From: a virus
Virus record (IMG/VR): IMGVR_UViG_3300040960_002964
Coordinates: 1-27,538 of that record
Strand: one strand, 5' to 3'
DNA length: 27,538 bases
Shown here: piece by piece, positions 5,959 to 11,680 of the stretch
Layout of the letters: every line of letters starts with the position of its first letter
Numbering within the stretch: position 1 is the first letter of the stretch
Program-made: the position numbers and the translations under genes
Notes under the pieces: model-generated
Told to the model about the DNA's origin: nothing
The model's database searches: none
What the model saw: the letters and a program-made list of their open reading frames with translations, nothing else

Positions 5959-7180
5959 CCAGTTTCATCAACGCCCAGCGTTAATTGATGCTCGGCACAT
6001 CATGGATTTGAGTCACCTACCTTCATTTTCTGCAGCAGGAATTAAGCCAGAACAATTAGCGTTATCTACTGGTGTAAGTACATCACGCGAGTACAAACCT
6101 TACCGCTTTGAAGATGGTGTAGCCATTATCAAAGTGCAGGGTGTGCTTTTGCACAATTACGGGTGGAGCTGGAAATACGCAACAGGCTATGACGTTATTC
6201 AGAGAAAACTGCACCATGCGTGGAATGATCTAGACGTAAAAGGTGTGTTGATGTTATTCGATACACCAGGTGGTAGCGTGCATGGCTGCCCAGACACAGG
6301 TGACTTAATTGCCAAAGTAGCCAGAGACAAACCCGTATGGGGTTTATGTGAAGACATGGCTTTATCAGCAGGTCAATGGCTACATTCCCAGTGTAGTCGT
6401 CGCTTTGTCACCCAATCAGGCGAACTTGGCAGTGTGGGTGCCAGAATGATGCACGTCGATATGTCTAAGGCATATGAAGAAGCCGGTTACAAAGTCACGC
6501 TGCTTTATGACGGTGACCATAAAGTGGATGGCAACCCATTTGAAAAACTACCCGAAAAGGTTGCAGCCAGTTTTAAGCAGTCTCTCAAAGATTGCCGGAC
6601 TAAGTTTGCGACTGCAGTCGCATCGGGGACGGGAATGGAAATTGATCAAGTTTTGGAAACTGAAGCGCAAACCTACACAGGCGCCAATTCTGTTGAAATA
6701 GGCTTTGCTGAGTCGGTGAAAAATCGACTGGATCTTACCAACGAATTCATTGAACACCTGCGAGAGCAGGACAACACCAACCTAGCAGGTATCACTATGT
6801 CAGTTAATAACCCTGAAATTGTGGATGGGGAAGAAACCACAACCAAGGCGTCTGCTCAACAAGCGGAACGCGAACGAATCAAAGCCATCACTGCATGTGA
6901 TGAATCGGAAGGTCGTAAGAAACTTGCCGAGCACTTAGCTTACGACACTGATTTATCTGCAGATCAAGCAGTAAAAATCTTAGCCGCAGCAGAGAAAGAA
7001 ACAACAACGCCTGCTTCAGTCGTTCAAACCGACGCTTTAAGCGAAGCAATGGGTGGTGAAGAGCAACCAGAACTTTCAGCTGATTCAGAAACACATGATG
7101 AGCTTGAAGTTGACGATTCACCTGAAGCAGAAGCTAAGAAAATGGCTGCAGTTTTCAATAAAGCAAAGGGGATTAAGTAA
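5942..7180 (+). CDS. C: Prohead protease/scaffold, S49 family, lambda gpC
   Basis: A 412-residue protein (lambda gpC: 439). The ATG at 5942 is chosen over a start 12 nt earlier because GGAGG lies five bases upstream. The N-terminal part (about 45-255) is an SppA-like serine protease: LFDTPGGSVHG (105-115), catalytic Ser142 in ALSAGQW, the GELGSVGA turn, and Lys194 in HKVDGNP as the likely general base, all conserved with lambda. It trims the prohead during maturation. The C-terminal third is acidic and Ala/Glu-rich, the scaffold part, and contains an internal start for a Nu3-like protein. Codons 6608-6622 (Ala-Thr-Ala-Val-Ala) hold a perfect sopC-like palindrome. The stop overlaps the D start (TAATG). 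Confidence 0.94.
   Translation: MPQQLSQFHQRPALIDARHIMDLSHLPSFSAAGIKPEQLALSTGVSTSREYKPYRFEDGVAIIKVQGVLLHNYGWSWKYATGYDVIQRKLHHAWNDLDVKGVLMLFDTPGGSVHGCPDTGDLIAKVARDKPVWGLCEDMALSAGQWLHSQCSRRFVTQSGELGSVGARMMHVDMSKAYEEAGYKVTLLYDGDHKVDGNPFEKLPEKVAASFKQSLKDCRTKFATAVASGTGMEIDQVLETEAQTYTGANSVEIGFAESVKNRLDLTNEFIEHLREQDNTNLAGITMSVNNPEIVDGEETTTKASAQQAERERIKAITACDESEGRKKLAEHLAYDTDLSADQAVKILAAAEKETTTPASVVQTDALSEAMGGEEQPELSADSETHDELEVDDSPEAEAKKMAAVFNKAKGIK
6607..6622. other. SopB-binding-like palindrome, copy 3 (perfect)
   Basis: TGCGACTGCAGTCGCA, a perfect 16-bp palindrome inside the protease gene. It is the best candidate for the consensus half-site TGCGACTG. It matches F sopC at 11 of 16 bases, including every position of the TGnGAC / GTCnCA frame. 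Confidence 0.65.
6797..7180 (+). CDS. Nu3: Internal-start scaffold protein, Nu3-like
   Basis: In lambda the scaffold Nu3 is made from a start inside gene C, in the same frame. Here an in-frame ATG (MSVNNPEIVDGEE) lies at the corresponding place, between the protease domain and the scaffold tail, with AGGT seven to ten bases upstream. It would give 127 residues, close to lambda Nu3. The product is acidic and helical (about 20-70, QQAERERIKAITACDESEG, then a repeat-like KKLAEHL...DQAVKILAAAEK). It would guide assembly of the capsid lattice and be removed before packaging. Position and composition support this; use of the internal start is inferred. Confidence 0.65.
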   Translation: MSVNNPEIVDGEETTTKASAQQAERERIKAITACDESEGRKKLAEHLAYDTDLSADQAVKILAAAEKETTTPASVVQTDALSEAMGGEEQPELSADSETHDELEVDDSPEAEAKKMAAVFNKAKGIK

Positions 7181-7524
7181 TGGGCTCAACCAACCTAGAT
7201 TACGCACAGCACGTTAGTGGCGACACTCAAATTGAACACGCAGTAGTGACCATCGCCAGTGGTGAGAATGTTGCTCAATATACACCGTTAAAATTTGATG
7301 CTGCATCAGGTCACTTTAAAGCGATGACTGATGCGGAAAGTAATGCTCAGTATTTATCAGCATTCGCTGTAGATGCAACAAGCGGTGCGGTGGAGCATTC
7401 GGCAATCAAAGCGATTGCGATTACACCTGAAGCGGTGAACTGGCCAGATGGCTATGCGGAAACCAAAAAGCAGGGTGTTTTTGCAGGCTCACCAATCAAC
7501 GTGCAAGAGCAGCAATCCGTTTAA
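7180..7524 (+). CDS. D: Head decoration protein, lambda gpD family
   Basis: A 114-residue protein (lambda gpD: 110). Trimers of gpD bind the expanded capsid lattice and strengthen it against packaged DNA pressure. The family pattern is visible: a flexible N-terminus, YTPLKFDAASGHFKAM (lambda: MTPLMLDTSSRKLVAW), LSAFAVDAT, and a C-terminal block with NWPDG...KKQGVFAGSPINV matching lambda VLWPE...KKRTAFAGTAISIV. The start codon overlaps the C stop. A strong terminator hairpin follows 27 bases after the stop, before the major capsid gene. Confidence 0.93.
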   Translation: MGSTNLDYAQHVSGDTQIEHAVVTIASGENVAQYTPLKFDAASGHFKAMTDAESNAQYLSAFAVDATSGAVEHSAIKAIAITPEAVNWPDGYAETKKQGVFAGSPINVQEQQSV

Positions 7525-7551
7525 TTGCCACTTTTGTTCACAATCATTTTC

Positions 7552-7580
7552 AAAACCACAGTTTAGGCTGTGGTTTTTTA
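7552..7580 (+). terminator. Intrinsic terminator between D and E
   Basis: Perfect 10-bp stem AAAACCACAG / CTGTGGTTTT (7552-7561 with 7568-7577), loop TTTAGG, ending in a six-T tract. The T-tract runs directly into the ribosome site of the capsid gene (TTATTGGAGTACAT). Confidence 0.8.
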
Positions 7581-7593
7581 TTGGAGTACATTT

Positions 7594-8628
7594 ATGTATA
7601 GCCCTATTGCTACTGCAGTTCTTATTGCACTACACCAAGAACTGCCACCTCAATACACGCCAGCACTTAAAAACTTTTATGTGAAAGGCGTAGTAACATT
7701 TAATACAGCTGAAGTCTTTTTCGACAAAATTAAGAAAGGTCGCAAACTTGCTCCTCTGGTTTCACCAATGGAATCAGGCAAGCCAAACAAAGAAAGGTCA
7801 GCGATTCAGCAATCCATTACGCCAGCATATGTGAAACCAACAGACGCTATTACCTCAGATCTTCTATTGAAGCGTCGACCAGGTGAGCGTCCTTTGGGTA
7901 CACTAAATCCAGCCGAGCGTCGTCAGGCGATTGTTGCAGATAAGCTCATGGAGCAAGATGCATCCATTGAACGTCGTGAAGAGTGGATGGTTGTTCAGAT
8001 GCTAACAACAGGAAAGGTCGTACTTGAAGGGCCAGAGTTTGAGTCAGTTGAACTTGATTACGAACGTAGCCCTGAAAACCAAGTCACTTTAATTGGTGGT
8101 GATTGTTGGGATGTATTGGACAAAGAGACAAGTGAGAAGCCTCTGAAAGACATTGAAGCTTGGGCTGAAAATTGTCATCTACTTGCTGATCACGTTGTTA
8201 TGGATAAATCGACTTGGTCCATCTTTAAGCAGTTCAAGTGCGTGAAAGATTTAATGGATACTCGTCGTGGTTCTAAATCTACAGGTGAAACGGGTCCACT
8301 AAATAACCAAGCTTTTAAATGGGTCGCAACCGTTGGCGAATACGATATTTATGTAACAAATGGAGCGTATGAAAATGACGCTGGCGTCGATACTAAATAT
8401 TTTGCTGCAGGTGGCGTGCTAGTGGGTTCATCAGCAGCTGAAATTTACATGGCGTATGGTGGTATCCAAGATGTTGAAGCGAATGCAAACGGCATTGTTG
8501 AAACGGAACGTTACCCATCAAACTGGTTCCAAAAGAATCCATCAATAGAAATGCTGCAGACTCAATCTGCACCAGTGCCAGTGATGTTCGATGCGGATGA
8601 TTTCTGCTTCGCACACGTACTATCTTAA
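7594..8628 (+). CDS. E: Major capsid protein, lambda gpE family
   Basis: A 344-residue protein (lambda gpE: 341) forming the HK97-fold head shell. The ATG at 7594 is set by GGAG seven bases upstream; an earlier in-frame start would lie inside the terminator hairpin. Conserved lambda-like stretches are TPAYVKPTDAITSDLLLKRRPGE (lambda TPGYVKPKHEVNPQMTLRRLPDE), the long E-loop helix region QDASIERREEWMVVQMLTTGK, LDYERSPENQVTLIGG, FKCVKDLMDTRRGS, and the C-terminal YGGIQDVEANANGIVETERYP followed by MLQTQSAPVPVM. It is flanked on both sides by terminator-like hairpins, which probably help to set the expression level of this most abundant protein. Confidence 0.96.
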   Translation: MYSPIATAVLIALHQELPPQYTPALKNFYVKGVVTFNTAEVFFDKIKKGRKLAPLVSPMESGKPNKERSAIQQSITPAYVKPTDAITSDLLLKRRPGERPLGTLNPAERRQAIVADKLMEQDASIERREEWMVVQMLTTGKVVLEGPEFESVELDYERSPENQVTLIGGDCWDVLDKETSEKPLKDIEAWAENCHLLADHVVMDKSTWSIFKQFKCVKDLMDTRRGSKSTGETGPLNNQAFKWVATVGEYDIYVTNGAYENDAGVDTKYFAAGGVLVGSSAAEIYMAYGGIQDVEANANGIVETERYPSNWFQKNPSIEMLQTQSAPVPVMFDADDFCFAHVLS

Positions 8629-8651
8629 TCGGTAGGTAATATTCATATAAG

Positions 8652-8685
8652 CCACCCTTTACTCGAGTAAAAGGTGGTTTTTTTA
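8652..8685 (+). terminator. Intrinsic terminator between E and FI
   Basis: Stem CCACCCTTTAC / GTAAAAGGTGG (8652-8662 with 8667-8677, one C-A mismatch), TCGA loop, then a seven-T tract (8678-8684). AGGA of the next ribosome site begins at 8688. Confidence 0.8.
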
Positions 8686-8698
8686 TTAGGACAAAACC

Positions 8699-9037
8699 AT
8701 GGCTAAAAAAGATTTAGTGGTAGTTATTAGCGGTCTTATGGCTGAAATGACAGCCAAAGATATTTCGTTTGAAGCGAAAGAACTCACAGAAAAAAACTCC
8801 GAAGCAGAATTGGATGAAGAGATTAAGCGTCTTGAACTTATTTATGCAGAATGGGAAGAAGGTGAACAGGTGTCAGGTGGCACCGAAGAAGTGTTCGAAG
8901 TGACGCTTAAAAAAGGCGTGAACATTGAGCAGACTATTGATGGTAAGAAAACTGTGTTTGAAGGTGGTAAAACTCACACGTTTACGACTGAGCAAGCAGA
9001 AGAAATCATCAAGAAAGGCTTAGGCAAAAAAGCTTAA
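8699..9037 (+). CDS. FI: DNA-packaging accessory protein, lambda gpFI-like
   Basis: A 112-residue protein. In lambda, gpFI sits at the same place and stimulates docking of terminase-DNA on the prohead. The layout agrees: a helical N-terminal half (about 1-60, Glu/Lys-rich, ending in AEWEEGEQVSGG) and a C-terminal beta-like portion with VFEGGKTHTFTTEQAEEIIKKGLGKK, comparable to the lambda ending AGVAAEMTERGLARM. Overall identity looks low, so position and the two-part design carry the call. ATG at 8699 has AGGA seven bases upstream, right after a terminator hairpin. Confidence 0.72.
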   Translation: MAKKDLVVVISGLMAEMTAKDISFEAKELTEKNSEAELDEEIKRLELIYAEWEEGEQVSGGTEEVFEVTLKKGVNIEQTIDGKKTVFEGGKTHTFTTEQAEEIIKKGLGKKA

Positions 9038-9055
9038 TTTCTCAGTATTTATTTG

Positions 9056-9080
9056 AAGGCTCCTACGGGAGTCTTTTTTA
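9056..9080 (+). terminator. Intrinsic terminator between FI and FII
   Basis: Stem AAGGCTCC / GGAGTCTT (9056-9063 with 9068-9075, one G-T pair), TACG loop, T-tract to 9079. It flows into TTATTGGAGTGCAT, nearly the same bases as before the E gene. Confidence 0.8.
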
Positions 9081-9091
9081 TTGGAGTGCAT

Positions 9092-9385
9092 ATGTTTGAC
9101 AGTGATTTTGACAATCTAATGAACGAAGCAGATGAAGAAATCTGGTCAAACATGGGTATTTCAGTTTGCATCAATGATGGCGAACCGGTTACTGCTGTTT
9201 ATGAAGAAGACTTTAATGAATTTGATACTGTAGCGGGCGCAGTAAAACAGTTTAAATTTTTAGCTATCAGTGGCGTAACGATTAAAGCTGGCGACACTAT
9301 TAAAAATATGTCCAGTGGCCAAGTGGCTACTGTTGTTGGTAGCCCTATATCAATTAATGGTGAAATTCAGGTAACAGTGAAATGA
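9092..9385 (+). CDS. FII: Head-tail connector, lambda gpFII-like
   Basis: A 97-residue protein (lambda gpFII: 117). FII binds on gpW and provides the docking surface for the tail. The N-terminus aligns well: DFDNLMNEADEEIWSNMG against lambda DFDNLFDAAIARADETIRGYMG, followed by a small beta protein with KAGDTIKNMSSGQVATVVG comparable to the lambda RRGDTLTIGEENFWVDRV. The start ATG at 9092 is placed by GGAG directly after the terminator hairpin; an in-frame upstream start would read through that hairpin. The stop overlaps the Z start (ATGA). The shortness relative to lambda comes from a missing loop and C-terminal tail. Confidence 0.85.
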   Translation: MFDSDFDNLMNEADEEIWSNMGISVCINDGEPVTAVYEEDFNEFDTVAGAVKQFKFLAISGVTIKAGDTIKNMSSGQVATVVGSPISINGEIQVTVK

Positions 9386-10014
9386 ATCAGATAGACAGAG
9401 AGTTAGCGCAGGCAATTAGAAACCTCTCAGCTCTTAGTCAAAAAGCAGTTCCAGCCGCCAGCTCTATGGCCGTAAACAGAGTGGCAAAAAGAGCGGTTTC
9501 ACATTCTGTCAAATCGACAGCCAAAGAAGTAAAGGTTACCCAAAAGCTAATTCGAGAGAGAACTAAGATAAGAAGGGCCAGTGCTAAAATGCCGGTTGCT
9601 TACCTTCAGGTTCGTGGTCACGCTTTGCCTGCTATTGCAATTGGATCAGCCAGAACTCAGATAAGAAGACGGAAAGGTAAGATGATGATATCTGCCGCAG
9701 TCCGTAACAAAAAAGGCCGATTTAAGAAACGTGATAATGCAGGATTTACTTCCATTCGAGTTGGCAGACACAAATTTGAAAATGCATTTTTACAAAAAGC
9801 TCCCCACTCAGGGAAGTGGCATATTTTCCAGCGAGTTACTGACGCACGTTATCCTATTAAAGTTTGTAAGATACCAATCGGAAAGCCAATGCAAACTCAC
9901 TTCAATAATCACTCAAAGAAACTGATGAAAACGGACATGCCTAAAGAGTTGAAAGCGGCAATGGCTCAACAAGTTCGTTTGCATATTCGCAGAGAGGTCG
10001 GGCATGGACGTTAA
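9382..10014 (+). CDS. Z: Minor tail protein Z (tail completion), lambda gpZ family
   Basis: A 210-residue, strongly basic protein (lambda gpZ: 192). Z is needed at the head-proximal end of the tail for productive joining and DNA positioning. The lambda pattern is clear: AIRNLSALSQKAVPAASSMA and NRVAKRA near the N-terminus (lambda AVENLSRISKTAVPGAAAMA, NRVASSA), KVTQKLIRERTKIRRA, a central Arg/Lys-rich stretch (RTQIRRRKGK), then KWHIFQRVTDARYPIKVCKIPIG against lambda RWHVMQRVAGKNRYPIDVVKIPM, and a C-terminal MPKELKAAMAQQVRLHIRR helix. It overlaps FII by 4 nt and U by 11 nt. Confidence 0.93.
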   Translation: MNQIDRELAQAIRNLSALSQKAVPAASSMAVNRVAKRAVSHSVKSTAKEVKVTQKLIRERTKIRRASAKMPVAYLQVRGHALPAIAIGSARTQIRRRKGKMMISAAVRNKKGRFKKRDNAGFTSIRVGRHKFENAFLQKAPHSGKWHIFQRVTDARYPIKVCKIPIGKPMQTHFNNHSKKLMKTDMPKELKAAMAQQVRLHIRREVGHGR

Positions 10015-10429
10015 CAAACAAATTAGAGCTCAGGTAAAAGTAGATTTAAAAGCTGCATTAGATGCTACTCCGCTGTTGCCAATTAAACGTTGGTGCAATG
10101 GTTTACCAGGTATTCCACTCGCGGCCGATTCAGATTTACCCGCAATTGCTATTGCTATTCAAGAAGGCGAATCAAAAGACACCGGTTTAATGAATAATTT
10201 ATTTTGGACCGGAGTTTTGATAGTCAGAGTATATGTCGATGGTGAGATCGACATCGATGACACTTTAGATAATTACGGAAACGTTATACGTAAAACACTA
10301 AATCTAAATTATACGGCTTTGGGTTTGTTGGAAGATTGCACCCCTGAAGCTTTTTCATATGACCGTGACGAACAGTCCCCATGGGGAACGCTCGACTTAC
10401 TATTTAATATCGAATACCAAGAGGACTAA
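10004..10429 (+). CDS. U: Tail terminator protein, lambda gpU family
   Basis: A 141-residue protein (lambda gpU: 131). U forms the hexameric ring that stops tail-tube polymerisation and binds the head connector. Matching features are a short N-terminal helix (KQIRAQVKVDLKAAL), LPAIAIAIQEGES (lambda FPAVAVYLTGAEY), a beta strand block LFWTGVLIVRVYV, and the C-terminal AFSYDRDEQSPWGTLDLLFNIEYQ, the counterpart of lambda GYDYRRDDDAGLWSSADLTYVITY. The gene overlaps Z by 11 nt and is followed two bases later by the tail tube gene. Confidence 0.92.
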   Translation: MDVNKQIRAQVKVDLKAALDATPLLPIKRWCNGLPGIPLAADSDLPAIAIAIQEGESKDTGLMNNLFWTGVLIVRVYVDGEIDIDDTLDNYGNVIRKTLNLNYTALGLLEDCTPEAFSYDRDEQSPWGTLDLLFNIEYQED

Positions 10430-10431
10430 TT

Positions 10432-10914
10432 ATGCCTGATACAGATAAAAGAACTAAGGGAGCAGGCACGCTTCTTTATTCATTAATGAGTGATAAATCA
10501 TTCGATTCAGAATCCCCTACCTTTACAGCGACGGATTGGGATGCTTACACAAGTATTGTGGGTTTAGAGTTGCCCGAAGTGACTGCTGAAGAACAAGCAG
10601 AAGACCTGTTTGATAATGATGAAGCTGAATGGAATGATTATCAGAGCGCTGCAAAAGATGCAGGGACTTTAGGTGCCACTTTGCAATGGAATCCTGGTGC
10701 AGCTGTTCAGCAGCAGATCATTGCAGACTTTAACGCTGGGACTAAAAAGTGGTGGGCAATTAAACACCCCAACGGCTTTATTGATTTTTATTATGGGTTT
10801 ATTAGCTCTTTAGGAAAACAAACGTTTATTAAAGAGAAAGTACAGCGAGCGATTAAAATCAGAAACTGTGGCAAACCTGTTTTAGATAGCGATCACACTG
10901 CACCAGCCGCATAA
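10432..10914 (+). CDS. V: Major tail tube protein, lambda gpV N-domain without Ig domain
   Basis: A 160-residue protein corresponding to residues 1 to about 160 of lambda gpV (246). The tube domain matches: KGAGTLLYSL (lambda KGAGTTLWVY), VGLELPEVTAEEQAEDLFDNDEAEW (lambda [23 protein letters not shown]), SAAKDAGTLGATLQWNPG, WAIKHPNGFIDFYYGFISSLGK and VQRAIKIRNCGKPVL. The lambda C-terminal immunoglobulin-like Big2 domain is missing: the protein ends with DSDHTAPAA where that domain would begin. It polymerises into the tail tube around tape measure H. In lambda the Ig domain is dispensable but aids assembly. GAGG lies upstream of the ATG. Confidence 0.93.
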   Translation: MPDTDKRTKGAGTLLYSLMSDKSFDSESPTFTATDWDAYTSIVGLELPEVTAEEQAEDLFDNDEAEWNDYQSAAKDAGTLGATLQWNPGAAVQQQIIADFNAGTKKWWAIKHPNGFIDFYYGFISSLGKQTFIKEKVQRAIKIRNCGKPVLDSDHTAPAA

Positions 10915-10922
10915 GGTGACGT

Positions 10923-11357
10923 ATGTTAGAAACGAAAACCATAAAAATTGGTGAGCTTAGTCTCACCATTACTCAGCTCAGCGCTTTAGATCAATCTGAT
11001 TTCATTGAAGCATTAGATGAAGTAGAGCTTCCAAAACAACCTCTAATCGACTTACCTGAAAACGCTTCACAAGATGAAATGTTTCATGCTGAACGTGCGA
11101 TTAAAAAGTATAGCAACCGTATAAATCGCTTAGTGTTAGAACAGCAAGCACTGTTAGTAGCTTACGGGCTTAAAAATAGTGATGAATATGCTGAGCATGA
11201 AGACATTCAGTCAATAAAGAACGTCATTTTAAAGACTTTCTCATCTCAGATGGTGACCGAAATTCATAATGAAGTCGCTGTATTTTCAGGTATACCTTTG
11301 CCAGAAAATCAAGAATTAGATGAGTCATCAGAAAAAGAGCCTATTGACCCAAAGTAG
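10923..11357 (+). CDS. G: Tail assembly chaperone G, upstream part of the G/GT frameshift gene
   Basis: A 144-residue protein (lambda gpG: 140). gpG coats the tape measure and, with gpGT, recruits tube subunits; both leave the finished tail. It is acidic and helical, with an opening TKTIKIGELSLTITQLSALDQSDFIEAL like lambda G. The last codons are CCA AAG TAG, and the heptamer C CCA AAG at 11348-11354 is a textbook X XXY YYZ -1 slippery site. A ribosome slipping there continues into the T frame. The ATG is preceded by AAGGTG. No other annotation fits this place between V and H. Confidence 0.9.
   Translation: MLETKTIKIGELSLTITQLSALDQSDFIEALDEVELPKQPLIDLPENASQDEMFHAERAIKKYSNRINRLVLEQQALLVAYGLKNSDEYAEHEDIQSIKNVILKTFSSQMVTEIHNEVAVFSGIPLPENQELDESSEKEPIDPK
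11348..11354 (+). promoter_or_regulatory. -1 ribosomal frameshift slippery site (CCCAAAG)
   Basis: C CCA AAG in the G reading frame, directly followed by the TAG stop (11355-11357). Both tRNAs can re-pair in the -1 frame as CCC AAA. The lambda equivalent is G GGA AAG. The -1 frame is open from here to 11680. Confidence 0.82.
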
Positions 11358-11680
11358 CCAAAGAGTCTCGTCGTGATTTTGCTCGCCATCTAGCAAGAGA
11401 GTTCAATAGTCCTAGCTGGCGAGAACTGTATGCTTCCATATCATTTGTTGAGCTCCAAGAGTGGATGGAACATTTTGAAAAACACGGATTCTCTCATCTA
11501 AATGATCAATATTATGCTGCGCAGATAGCATCTACCGTTTGGAACGTTAACTCTGGAGGTAAAACTCCATTAAACATATTTGATTTCATGTTGAACTCGG
11601 CACCTGAAAAAACCGAAATGACACCGGAAGAAATATTTGCAATGGGCGTGGGCTCAGGAGGAATTCGAGTTGAGTGCTAA
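11354..11680 (+). CDS. T: T part of the gpGT fusion (made by -1 frameshift)
   Basis: After the slip the frame reads Val-Ala-Lys-Glu-Ser-Arg-Arg-Asp and continues for 108 residues to TAA 11678-11680, so gpGT would have about 252 residues. The T segment has RRDFARHLAREFNSPSW, LQEWMEHFEKHG, QYYAAQIASTVWNVN and ends in TPEEIFAMGVGS, similar in style to lambda T (helices then QxAxxASTVxN). T binds tube protein V while G binds tape measure H. No ribosome site or early start exists in this frame (first ATG 11465, mid-domain), which supports production only by frameshift. It overlaps the H start by 11 nt. Confidence 0.86.
   Translation, partial: VAKESRRDFARHLAREFNSPSWRELYASISFVELQEWMEHFEKHGFSHLNDQYYAAQIASTVWNVNSGGKTPLNIFDFMLNSAPEKTEMTPEEIFAMGVGSGGIRVEC

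Noticed and set aside
8306-8345. Isolated GTCGCA half-sites (near 8325, 16019 and 23766)
   Set aside because: No symmetric partner half-site at the correct distance.
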